From Acidobacteriota bacterium (lineage in GTDB: Bacteria > Acidobacteriota > Terriglobia > Bryobacterales > Bryobacteraceae): a stretch of 64,000 nt of DNA. This document shows, in pieces, positions 15,632-24,434 of this stretch (its first letter is position 1; each line of letters starts with the position of its first letter). Below the pieces are notes generated by a model. The model was given only the letters and a program-made list of their open reading frames with translations. It made no database searches and had not been told where the DNA came from. Location of the stretch: positions 1 through 64,000 of the forward strand of contig JACPNQ010000002.1 of NCBI GenBank assembly GCA_016185425.1. The letters are read 5' to 3'. The position numbers were made by a program, and so were the translations under genes.

Positions 15632-16987
15632 TTATTTGCCTTCGAGTAAGAAGGTTGGTGTCACGCCAATGGCGGTTGAAAAACCGCTGTTGGCCGGCGT
15701 CAGCCACGTCGAACAGCTCTGCACTTTGCCCAGGCAGACATGCGGGTGAACGTCCACCTGCATTTCCTTCATTTCGAGCGATCCATACACGCTGATCGGG
15801 AACTTCGCGGTCACCGTGGGAACAATTTCCTGCGCCACATACCGTTCGCGCATGGCCCGTTTGCAGGCGCGGTCCCACTGCACATCGTCCATCGTCGCGC
15901 CATCAAACACCGGCATCTCCGTCGATTCGCCGTTGGGCCGCAACACCAGTTTTTCGCGGTTTTTCCGCACAAATTCGGGCAAATCGACTTCTTCCGATCC
16001 CCACAGCGCTTTCCGCTCACCCATCACTCGCGTGGTCGGGATGAACGCTTTGATGGCTTTCCTTTCGGCGATCGGGAACTTCGCCGTCACCGTTTCATCG
16101 GTGAGCAGATCGAGCATCGCCTTGCGCTGCGCGATGTCGCTGCGGAAACTATTGACCAGGCACACCTTACCTTCGCGGTAGGCACGAACCAGCGGGTGTA
16201 CCGTCAAGTCGTAGCGGACGAGGAATTCGTGAGTGCGTACGCAGCGATAGATCACATCAATGACAAAATCGCCTTTGCGCAGGACACCGTTCCGGTATTC
16301 AAGCTGTTCGGGCGAGATGACCATAGCCGGGTTGCCATGAGCGGTCAGATATTCGGCCAGAAGAGCATGCTCGCGCGATTCGACGGTTTCAAACGGTTGT
16401 TTGAACTCCAGGATGCCAATTCGTGGCAATCTTCGCCCTCCAAAGTCCTTATAAGCCTTCAAAAGTGCGCTTTGGAGGTACTTTACGGAGGGTATTTTCG
16501 ACAACTTGTGACGCTTGCGGAATTCCTTCATCGGAGCGATGTCGTAGTAGAGATCCGATAGAAGATCCTGGTAGAGGACTCCGACCGGTGTCTCGGCGCT
16601 GAAGTGCGAGAACCGCATCGCACCGTTGTTGATGTGCGAATCGAGCAGGCTGGTAACCGCGAAATGCTTATAGCCTGGATTTACTTCCGCGAGCATGCGC
16701 TCGCCGGGAAGAAGGTCGAGACGGTTGAGCAGGGCCGGAGAGTTTAGCACAAGCTGGCGCATCCGGTCAATTGCGGCCCACAGGCCCTCGCCGCCCTTTT
16801 CGAGGGCTTCGTATTGCCGACGTGTCACGAAATGAGGCCGCAAAAATGCCGAGACTGGCTTTCCGCTTAGCTCGAGTTGCTTGGACTTCATCGATTGATG
16901 AAGCTGCTCGACCCAGCCTAGATCGCGAAACGTTTCCGTTTCGAGGAGTTTGTGATAACGGGCAATCGCCTCGTCCACTTGGTTCAT
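15632..16987 (-). CDS. Circularly permuted ATP-grasp-like protein
   Basis: This 451-residue cytoplasmic protein shows features of ATP-grasp enzymes of the glutathionylspermidine-synthase or permuted type: RNGVLRKGDFVIDVIYR, VNSFRSDIAQRKAMLDLLTDE, and near the C-terminus REKLVLRPNGESTEM followed by YVAQEIVP. It has no signal peptide. The substrate is unknown. It ends one base from the convergent M19 gene. The fold assignment rests on motif order and is moderate. Confidence 0.6.
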   Translation of the reverse strand: MNQVDEAIARYHKLLETETFRDLGWVEQLHQSMKSKQLELSGKPVSAFLRPHFVTRRQYEALEKGGEGLWAAIDRMRQLVLNSPALLNRLDLLPGERMLAEVNPGYKHFAVTSLLDSHINNGAMRFSHFSAETPVGVLYQDLLSDLYYDIAPMKEFRKRHKLSKIPSVKYLQSALLKAYKDFGGRRLPRIGILEFKQPFETVESREHALLAEYLTAHGNPAMVISPEQLEYRNGVLRKGDFVIDVIYRCVRTHEFLVRYDLTVHPLVRAYREGKVCLVNSFRSDIAQRKAMLDLLTDETVTAKFPIAERKAIKAFIPTTRVMGERKALWGSEEVDLPEFVRKNREKLVLRPNGESTEMPVFDGATMDDVQWDRACKRAMRERYVAQEIVPTVTAKFPISVYGSLEMKEMQVDVHPHVCLGKVQSCSTWLTPANSGFSTAIGVTPTFLLEGK

Positions 16988-17136
16988 CGCCGTACGCTAC
17001 AGGGAAGAAGATTCCTGATCTGAGTATGGCATACGGAACGCGCAAAGTATAGCAATCCACCTTGCTAAATCACCTGCAAACGATTGATAGACATGCAGTT
17101 AACCAACATGAAAAAACCTGCGACAATAGGGGAGCG

Positions 17137-19197
17137 ATGCGCTCGAAATTACTTACACTCCCGCTTGTCCTCCTCATTGCGGCCTTACCAGGTATTGCCG
17201 ATGAGGGCATGTGGCTCTTCAACCGGTTCCCCAAAGAAGAGTTGAAAAAGAAGTACGGAGTCACTCTCAGCGACGATTTTCTGCAGCATCTGCAGATGTC
17301 ATCGGTGCGGTTTAACAGCGGCGGGTCGGGCTCCTTTGTTTCGCCCGACGGCATGCTGTTCACCAATCATCACGTGGGCGCGGAGTGTATCTACAAAGTC
17401 AGCACGAAAGAGCACGACTACGTGAAAGACGGCTTTTATGCAAAGTCTAGGAGCGAGGAGAAGGCGTGTCCGGATCTCGAAGTGAATATCCTTCTGCGCA
17501 TTGAGACGGTCAACGACAAGGTCAACGCCGGCGTTACACCGGCAACGTCGCCGGCGGAGGCGAACCGATTGCGGCAAGCTAACATCTCGAAGATCGAATC
17601 CGACTGCAACAAAGCGACGAGCAACCGGTGCGACGTGGTGACGCTCTATTCGGGCGGGCAGTATGACCTCTACGAGTACAAGAAGTACACCGACATCCGG
17701 CTGGTGTTTGCGCCGGAAGAATCTGTCGCAGCGTTTGGCGGCGACCCGGACAACTTCACCTATCCACGCTATTGCCTGGACTTTGCGCTGTTTCGTGCAT
17801 ATGAGAACGGACAGCCGGTGAAACCTAAGCATCATTTGAAGTGGTCGAAGACTGGCGCGAAGGACGGCGAACTGGTGTTTGTCACGGGGCATCCCGGCAA
17901 GACGGACCGGCTTGCGACGGTGGCCGAGCTGGAGTTCCAGCGAGATGTGACGCAGCCATACGGCCTGGAGATTCTGAAGAAGCTGGGCGACCGGCTGTTG
18001 GCGTTTGGCGCGACAGATCCTGAAAATAAGCGCATTGCGCGGGACCTGCTCGCGACGGTGCAGAACAGCTTCAAAGCACGGACCGGATTTCAACGAGGAC
18101 TGACGGACGCTGAGTTGATGCGGCTGAAGAGAGATGCCGAGACGCGGCTGCGCAAAGCGATTGCGGACGATCCGGAGAAGCAGAAAAAGTTTGGCGCGAT
18201 TTGGGATGAGATTGAGGCCTACGTAAAGGAATACCGGACTTTCTACGTGGACTATTCGTTGTTTGAGAGAGCGGCCGCGGTTGGCAGCGAAATGTTTACG
18301 CTGGCGCGCTCGATCAACCGGTATGCCGTTGAGAAAGCCAGGCCCAATGGCGAACGGTTACGCGAATTCACCGACGCCGCGCTGCCGGCGACGGAGATGG
18401 CGATGTACTCGACGGCGCCCGTCTATCCGGCGCTTGAAGAGATCGTCCTCGCCGAATGGATGAAGCGGATGGTTGAGAAGCTCGGGAAAGAACATGTGCT
18501 GGTGGCGAGAATTCTGGATGGGCGTACACCGGAAGAAGCCGCCAAGTATTACGTGCGCGGGAGCAAGATCGCCGATGTCGCGGAGCGGAAGAAACTGACA
18601 GCGAGCCCGGAGGCAGTCACGTCGACCGACGACACGATGATCAAGCTGGCGCGGTTGCTGGACGCGGACGGACGCGCGCTGTACAAGCGGTTTCAGGACC
18701 GCGTGGAGGCGGTGCAGACTTCGAGCGCTTCGCGTATCGCCCAAGCGCGGTTCGCCGTGTATGGTGCGAATGAGTACCCGGACGCTACGTTCACACTGCG
18801 GCTGACGTACGCGCCCGTGAAGGGCTATGTCAACGCGGAGGGCAAGAAGATTCCGTGGGCGACCGATTTCACTGGCCTCTATACGCGAGCGACTGGAGAA
18901 GAACCGTTCACCTTGCCGCCGTCCTGGAAAAAGTCCAAGGACGCGCTGCGTTTGAAGACACCGTTTGATTTTGTATCGACCGCGGACACGCATGGCGGGA
19001 ACTCCGGCAGCCCGACGGTGAATTCGAAAGGCGAGCTGGTGGGCATCCTATTTGACGGCAACATTGAGGGTCTGCCGAATCAATACCTGTACCGCGACAA
19101 GATGGAGCGTTCCGTCCATGTAGCAAGTCAGGGCATTGTGGAAGCGCTGAGAAGCGTTTACCGGGCACACACGATCTTACAGGAGATCGGATTCTAA
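17137..19197 (+). CDS. Secreted dipeptidyl-peptidase, S46 family
   Basis: The start at 17137 (after GGGGAG) gives a signal peptide ending near GIAD and a mature N-terminus DEGMWLFNRFP, typical of DPP7/DPP11. The catalytic triad is visible: His in LFTNHHVGAE, Asp in FGGDPDNFTYPR and Ser in HGGNSGSPTVN. At 686 residues it has the normal length. S46 enzymes remove dipeptides from peptide N-termini in the periplasm. A broken crystallin-like gene follows three bases after its stop. Confidence 0.92.
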   Translation: MRSKLLTLPLVLLIAALPGIADEGMWLFNRFPKEELKKKYGVTLSDDFLQHLQMSSVRFNSGGSGSFVSPDGMLFTNHHVGAECIYKVSTKEHDYVKDGFYAKSRSEEKACPDLEVNILLRIETVNDKVNAGVTPATSPAEANRLRQANISKIESDCNKATSNRCDVVTLYSGGQYDLYEYKKYTDIRLVFAPEESVAAFGGDPDNFTYPRYCLDFALFRAYENGQPVKPKHHLKWSKTGAKDGELVFVTGHPGKTDRLATVAELEFQRDVTQPYGLEILKKLGDRLLAFGATDPENKRIARDLLATVQNSFKARTGFQRGLTDAELMRLKRDAETRLRKAIADDPEKQKKFGAIWDEIEAYVKEYRTFYVDYSLFERAAAVGSEMFTLARSINRYAVEKARPNGERLREFTDAALPATEMAMYSTAPVYPALEEIVLAEWMKRMVEKLGKEHVLVARILDGRTPEEAAKYYVRGSKIADVAERKKLTASPEAVTSTDDTMIKLARLLDADGRALYKRFQDRVEAVQTSSASRIAQARFAVYGANEYPDATFTLRLTYAPVKGYVNAEGKKIPWATDFTGLYTRATGEEPFTLPPSWKKSKDALRLKTPFDFVSTADTHGGNSGSPTVNSKGELVGILFDGNIEGLPNQYLYRDKMERSVHVASQGIVEALRSVYRAHTILQEIGF

Positions 19198-19200
19198 CCG

Positions 19201-19493
19201 ATGAAACACAGCCTAGTATTTGTGTTGGCATCAACTGTATTGGCGTCGGGTGCTTGACGGCACGCCGGGACAGCGGGACGCGGACGGGATCTATTTCGAC
19301 GATCGCGGCAGGATGGTGATGCGAACGGGCCTGCGGCAGTGGAGCCGTGAATTTTGGCCACGCAACCTGTGTGCAGGTGTTCGACCGGGAAGACTTCCGG
19401 GGAAATTCCATTGATCTCACCGGCGATGATCCGAATCTCGACCGAAGCCGGTTTAATCTGCGCGGAATGCCGCAGTCGATGAAGGTGTACTAA
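19201..19493 (+). pseudogene. Secreted beta/gamma-crystallin-like protein, frameshifted
   Basis: An ATG right after the S46 stop begins a signal peptide (MKHSLVFVLASTVLASGA) that hits TGA at 19254. A second frame continues DGTPGQRDADGIYFDDRG and then RMVMRTGLRQ. A third frame carries CVQVFDREDFRGNSIDLTGD followed by PNLDRSRFNLRG and stops at 19493. The last part is a clear beta/gamma-crystallin motif (Y/F-x-E-x-x-F-x-G...S). Two single-base-type shifts break one small secreted protein of about 95 residues. Confidence 0.65.
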
Positions 19494-19503
19494 TATCGAG
19501 GGC

Positions 19504-20625
19504 ATGTTTCGTCTGTCAAGTGTCGTTTTACTTCTGACGGGAGCGGGCGTTGCGACTGCGCAGACTCCTCCCGCTCCTGCAACGCCCGCCGCCGCAAAGC
19601 CACAACGTCCCACGCCGCCGGCGCGCGATCCGAACACGCCTGGCTACGTGAAAGCCAAGGAGCTGCCGGAGGGCTCGGTCCCTTCGCCGAAGGAGGATGG
19701 CAACTTCCTCATTGGCCCGACGTATGCGCCGGCTCCGGAGATGGCGGTGAAAGAAGGTGTGCCGCAGGGAGACGTCATTGAGTTCACGATGGAGTCGACC
19801 GACAGCAAGATCTATCCCGGTATTGCACGGGAGCCCGGCACATTCGCGCGGCCGGATCCCGCCGATCCGAACAAATTGATCGTGAATAGCTTTCCGAAGC
19901 CTTACACGCGCAAACTCGCGGTATTTGTACCCAAGCAGTATGTGCCGGGTACGGCGGCGCCATTTATTGTCGGCGCGGATGGGCCGGACCGATTGCTGTT
20001 TGCGGCGCTCAATAACCTGATCGCGGAAAAGCGGGTGCCTGCGATGATCGCGATATCGATCGGCAATGGAAGCGGCGACGCACAGGGGAGCCAGCGGGGG
20101 CTGGAGTACGACACGATGTCCGGCCTATATGCCGAGTTCGTGGAGAAGGAAGTGCTGCCGCTGGTGGAGAAGAAATGCAATGTGAAGCTGACCAAAGACC
20201 CGGAAGGCCGCGCGACGATGGGCGGGAGTTCGGGCGGATCGGCTGCGTTGATTATGGCCTGGTACCACCCGGAGTGGTATCATCGCGTGCTCACATATTC
20301 AGGCACCTACGTAAATCAGCAGTGGCCGTATAACCCCGAAACTCCGCACGGGGCGTGGGAGTTCCATGAGAACCTCATCCCGAAGAGTCCGGTGAAGCCG
20401 ATACGCCTGTGGATGCACGTCAGCGACCGTGACAATCTCAGCACGCGCGACGCTTATCACGACTGGGTGCTAGCCAACGAGAGGATGGCCCACGTGCTGG
20501 CGGCTAAGGGTTATCACTATCAGTTCGTGTTTTCGAAGAATTCGGGACACACAGACCGTAACGTGAAACAGAACACGTTGCCGGAGGCGCTGGAATATAT
20601 CTGGCAGGGTTACCCGATCCACTAA
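19504..20625 (+). CDS. Secreted esterase, alpha/beta hydrolase (esterase D/Fes type)
   Basis: This 373-residue protein has a signal peptide ending near ATAQ and a Pro/Ala-rich linker (about residues 20-45). An esterase domain follows, with the nucleophile elbow GGSSGGSAAL and a late His in KNSGHTDRN. The region before it (YTRKLAVFVPKQY) matches enterochelin-esterase-like enzymes that cleave esters such as feruloyl or siderophore bonds. The substrate is unknown. It ends overlapping the convergent oxidoreductase gene by four bases. Confidence 0.82.
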   Translation: MFRLSSVVLLLTGAGVATAQTPPAPATPAAAKPQRPTPPARDPNTPGYVKAKELPEGSVPSPKEDGNFLIGPTYAPAPEMAVKEGVPQGDVIEFTMESTDSKIYPGIAREPGTFARPDPADPNKLIVNSFPKPYTRKLAVFVPKQYVPGTAAPFIVGADGPDRLLFAALNNLIAEKRVPAMIAISIGNGSGDAQGSQRGLEYDTMSGLYAEFVEKEVLPLVEKKCNVKLTKDPEGRATMGGSSGGSAALIMAWYHPEWYHRVLTYSGTYVNQQWPYNPETPHGAWEFHENLIPKSPVKPIRLWMHVSDRDNLSTRDAYHDWVLANERMAHVLAAKGYHYQFVFSKNSGHTDRNVKQNTLPEALEYIWQGYPIH

Positions 20626-21755
20626 ACCTGGTTGACCTTCTCCCACGTCATGGGCTGGCCGCTGGTGCAGGCGGTGAGAGCCATGACGGCGACGAGAGTG
20701 CTTTCGGCGCCCCATAGAGCGGCGTTTTCCAGTTTGCCGGTGCGAACGCCGTCGACGAATTCATTCACGTTGTCGAGCGTGATGTCGTACTTGGTTTCAA
20801 CCACTTCGTTGGGCTTGCCGGGGCGGTAGATGGTGTAGCCTCTGCGCCCCACGTTGACCGAGCCCTTCTCGCAGACGAAGGTCTCCGACACGTCGCTGTA
20901 GCCGACCATATTGCCGAATTGGTTGGCCGTGTAGCTGCAGATAGTGCCGTCCTCGAACTGGAACGAACAAGCGAGGTTGTCGTAGATGTCGCCGATCTGG
21001 GTGCGGGACATGCGCGAGCCGTGGCCGGAGACGCGGATGGGATGACGGCCCATGAACCAGTTGACGACGTCGATGTTGTGACAGTCCTGCTCGATGAGAA
21101 TGTCACCGGAAAGCTCGCGGTAGAAGAACCAGTTGCGAATGCGCTCCTGCTCGGCGGGGTGGCCGGTTTTGATGGGCGGACCGCCGCCCATCCATGCGGC
21201 GCGGACCTGGAGCACGCGGCCGAGTTCGCCGGATTTCACCACCTCATGTGCCTTTCGGTAGTCCTTGCCGTAGCGCTGCTGGTAGTCCATGGTGATGCGC
21301 TTGGTTGGGTCGGCGGAGCGGGCAGCGCGCAGGACGCGGTGGCAACCGGCGGCGTCGACACCAGCGGGCTTTTCGAGGAAGATGTGTTTTTTGGCTTTGA
21401 CGGCGCGTTCGAAGTGCTCCGGGTGAAGGAAGGCCGGCGTGGCGATTAGGACCGCGTCGATGGACTTGTCGGCCAGGAGCTCGTCCATGGAGTTGAACCG
21501 TTTGGCGCCGGAGTATTTTGCCGCGGCGGCCTGGAAGCGATCCTCGTAGATGTCGTTGAACGCGGAGACACGGAGGTTCTCATTTTTCGCGAAGAGGCCG
21601 CTGACGTACATACCACGGTTGCCGCAGCCGATGAGTCCGAGCGTGACGGCGGAGTTGGCTTGGGAGCCGCGGACAGATTGGGAGCCTATGAGCGAAAAGG
21701 CTGTGGCCGTTCCGGCGGTCCTGACGAAGCTACGGCGCGTGGAGTCGTGATTCAT
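20622..21755 (-). CDS. Gfo/Idh/MocA family oxidoreductase with Tat signal
   Basis: The start at 21755 gives 377 residues opening with a twin-arginine signal (STRRSFVRTAG). The Rossmann motif GLIGCGNRGMYV follows, then AVLIATPAFLHPEHFERAVKA and the catalytic EKPAGVDAAG. It is probably exported in folded form with bound NAD(P). Such exported Gfo/Idh proteins are common in acidobacteria and planctomycetes and act on sugars or derivatives. The substrate is not evident. Confidence 0.88.
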   Translation of the reverse strand: MNHDSTRRSFVRTAGTATAFSLIGSQSVRGSQANSAVTLGLIGCGNRGMYVSGLFAKNENLRVSAFNDIYEDRFQAAAAKYSGAKRFNSMDELLADKSIDAVLIATPAFLHPEHFERAVKAKKHIFLEKPAGVDAAGCHRVLRAARSADPTKRITMDYQQRYGKDYRKAHEVVKSGELGRVLQVRAAWMGGGPPIKTGHPAEQERIRNWFFYRELSGDILIEQDCHNIDVVNWFMGRHPIRVSGHGSRMSRTQIGDIYDNLACSFQFEDGTICSYTANQFGNMVGYSDVSETFVCEKGSVNVGRRGYTIYRPGKPNEVVETKYDITLDNVNEFVDGVRTGKLENAALWGAESTLVAVMALTACTSGQPMTWEKVNQV

Positions 21756-21944
21756 ATGAGTTTCCTTCCAGCGAGTATTATGCCACTCACGAATTTGGCG
21801 CGACGCGGCGATTCGACCGTCCGAAGGTAGGCAGGCATAAGGGCGAGGAGCCATTATGGCAAAAGGCGGCAAGTGCTGCAGATCCACACGATATTGTGAA
21901 ACGGCTTGCGCTTGAGTTGCATCCCTGAGGAAACACTTTCTATT

Positions 21945-23009
21945 ATGCGAAGCAAAATCATTCTGCCGCTCCTGGCTTTGGGAGCGTGTGCGTTTAGTCT
22001 CCGGGCCGACCAGATCGTGATGAAGAATGGCGATAAGGTCACCGGCAGTATCGTCAAGAAAGACGACAAGAACCTAACGATTAGGACCGAATACTTCGGC
22101 GTCTTGACCCTGCCGTGGGAGCAGGTATCGAGCGTGACGGCCGACAAGCCGGTGAATGTGGTGATCGCGAACGGGCCGGCGGTGGAAGGAACACTGGCGA
22201 CGGTTGGCGACAAAGTGGAAGTTACCGCGGGCGGCACGAAGCAGACGGTGGCCCCGGCCGACATCAAAGTGCTACGGAACGCCGATGAGCAGAAGGCTTA
22301 TCTGCGTATGTTGAAGCCAGGTTGGGGCGATCTTTGGGTCATCAACGCGAATATTGGAATCGCCGGGACCAGCGGCAACGCAAGGACAGCGACGTTTACG
22401 ACGCCGGTGAATGCCGCGCGCGTGACGAATAGCGATAAGACAACGGCGTATTTTAACTTTATCCGCGCGTCGGCGACGGTAAATGGAATAAATGCAGCGA
22501 CGGCGAAGGCGATACGCGGTGGTTGGGGATACAGCCGGAATCTGGCGCCGCGATTGTTCGTGAACACGTTTAACGATTACGAGTATGACCGCTTTCAAAG
22601 CCTGGATCTACGCGTGGTGCTCGGCGGCGGCTTAGGTTATATGCTCTGGAAAGGGGAACGGGGCCGCTTGGACGTGATCGGCGGCGGCGCGTGGAACCAT
22701 GAAAAGTTCGACCCGATCCGGCCGCTGTTACCGTTCACGCGGAACTCGGCGGAAATCTATTGGGGAGATGACTTTACTTACAAGTTGAATAGCCGGATTA
22801 GCCTCTTTGAGAACTACCGGATGTTCAACAATATGACGAATACGGGCAATTACCGGCAGAACGCGGATGTAGGAATTGCTGCGGCTCTTAATAGGTGGCT
22901 GACTTGGAATGCGACGGCGAGCGACAGGTATTTGAGTAATCCGGTGGCGGGAAGGAAGAAGAATGACTTCCTGTATACGATGGGGCTGGGGATTGTGGTG
23001 AGGCGGTAA
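21945..23009 (+). CDS. DUF481 outer-membrane protein
   Basis: The ATG at 21945 follows GAGGA and yields 354 residues with a signal peptide ending near SLRA. The N-terminal domain (DQIVMKNGDKVTGSIVKKDD) is the small beta domain often placed before DUF481. The C-terminal two-thirds are alternating beta strands rich in aromatic residues, ending in an Arg-terminated strand (MGLGIVVRR). It is expected in the outer membrane; function is unknown. Confidence 0.82.
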   Translation: MRSKIILPLLALGACAFSLRADQIVMKNGDKVTGSIVKKDDKNLTIRTEYFGVLTLPWEQVSSVTADKPVNVVIANGPAVEGTLATVGDKVEVTAGGTKQTVAPADIKVLRNADEQKAYLRMLKPGWGDLWVINANIGIAGTSGNARTATFTTPVNAARVTNSDKTTAYFNFIRASATVNGINAATAKAIRGGWGYSRNLAPRLFVNTFNDYEYDRFQSLDLRVVLGGGLGYMLWKGERGRLDVIGGGAWNHEKFDPIRPLLPFTRNSAEIYWGDDFTYKLNSRISLFENYRMFNNMTNTGNYRQNADVGIAAALNRWLTWNATASDRYLSNPVAGRKKNDFLYTMGLGIVVRR

Positions 23010-23128
23010 CGAGTCTGCTACGGCAGCACTGGGGTCTATGTGCCGCCGTAGGCAGCATCGAAGATGACACTTCACAGAGCTTCGGCAATGCATCGAGACG
23101 GAGAGCATGACTGCTACGAGGTAATTCA

Positions 23129-23405
23129 GTGGAGGAGATTCGGTTAGTCTACTCTTGCGAGCTGGTCGAGCGGACGGTCTGGGAGATTGAGCAAAAAGGG
23201 TGGTTCGGGGGGCGACGGTTGCCGTGCCCGACGGGCGCAAGGTCCCGGTGACTTTCATGGATCCTGTACGCCTTTCCCAGGACCTGTTATTTGAACAAGG
23301 TATGGGACGACACTGCATCGCGGAGCCATGCCTCATCGTTGTCCCGAGGGTTACGGAGGCATGTATGTTGGCCGCTGTCCGGCAGCTTCACACTAACGGG
23401 CACTT
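23129..23405 (+). pseudogene. Possible small hypothetical gene, frameshifted
   Basis: A GTG-started frame (VEEIRLVYSCELVERTVWEI) changes at a run of six G near 23205 into a second protein-like frame (VAVPDGRKVPVTFMDPVRL, then CLIVVPRVTEACMLAAVRQL). Together they would make a protein of roughly 90 residues that I do not recognise. The two parts join sensibly only if one base is restored. The true end is unclear because it runs into the decayed propeller gene on the other strand. This call is weak. Confidence 0.3.
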
Positions 23406-24390
23406 TGAACGTCTTCTCCGAATTGGCGACCAACGACGCCAGATAAGAATCGGATCCGGGCTCCCTTGTGTCGCGATGACGCCTTTGCGCTCGAAGGTCT
23501 TTAGAGAGAAGCGAACGACGCGCTTTTCACCCTGCGCGGAGATGAAGCCTTCGCCGGTTTTGGGATCGATGTGCATGCCTTCGGCGTTGAGACCGACTTT
23601 CATACGCTTGATTTCCCGAAGGGATTTGAGATCGATGACGGACATGGCGCCGTCGACGATCAGGCTGGCCAACATCCGCTTTTCGCCGGGCAGGATTTGC
23701 AAGCGGACGGGTTGGCCTTCCAGTTTCAGCGTTCGGCGGATGGCCCATTTCGCTGTGTCGATTTCGGCGACGGTATCCGCTGTGCGCGTCGCGATGTACA
23801 TCGTTCTTTCGTCCTTCGTGAGCGCGATGCCCATTGGCACTCCGCCGACTTCGAGGGACTTCGCGGTGCCGTTCTTGAGGTTGCGGAGGCTGACGGTGCC
23901 ACGGCGTTCACGGTATAGAGCTTCGATTCGTCGTGCGTCAACCAGAGCATGTGGGGGAGGTCCTTACCGGCTGAGCGGATGGCGGTCAGGATTTTGCGCT
24001 GGATGGGGTCGATGACGAGGACGGCGGAGGGGAGATCGCAGGTGACGTAAGTTTGCCGCTGGAGGCGAGTTCGATGCCGTGCGGGCGGTGGTACTCGCCG
24101 AGGATTATCTTGCCCGTGACCTTCTTCGCGGCGAGGTCGACGATAGAGATGGTGTTACTACCGGGTGTTTCGCCGGTCCAGCGGGCGGTGCCGTAATTGG
24201 TGACGTAGAGAGCCTTGCCGCCGACGGAGAAGACAAATTCGTGGGGGATGTGCCCGACTTTCACGGAGGCAAGCGGGGCACCGCCGGCGAGGTCGTAGAA
24301 GCCGACGGAGTCGTTGTTCTTTTCAGCGACAAGAAGTACATCGGCGGCGGAGAGGGTTGCGATCGCGAGCGCTGTGAACAGATACGGCAT
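23388..24390 (-). pseudogene. YVTN/YncE-like beta-propeller protein, two frameshifts
   Basis: Leftward from 24390 a signal peptide (MPYLFTALAIATLSAAD) leads into propeller blades (LLVAEKNNDSVGFYDLAGG, ALYVTNYG). The frame breaks near 24054, where the continuation LYVTCDLPSAVLVIDP needs one more base. It breaks again near 23899, where GTVSLRNLKNGTAKSLEVGG needs one more base. It then runs on as MGIALTKDERTMYIATRTAD to about 23400. Each break looks like a single missing base. The gene is probably dead unless these are sequence errors. Confidence 0.75.
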
Positions 24391-24434
24391 GAAAGGGAGA
24401 GTTTATCGCGGGCGTGGTCCGCTAAGCTGATAGG

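Noticed and set aside
19254..19256. TGA after the signal peptide as a third selenocysteine codon
   Set aside because: The frame after this TGA is not protein-like; the homologous sequence continues in other frames, so this is a frameshifted gene.
23200..24015. A 271-residue rightward frame over the YVTN gene
   Set aside because: Only its first 70 residues look protein-like; the rest is the antisense of the decayed propeller gene.
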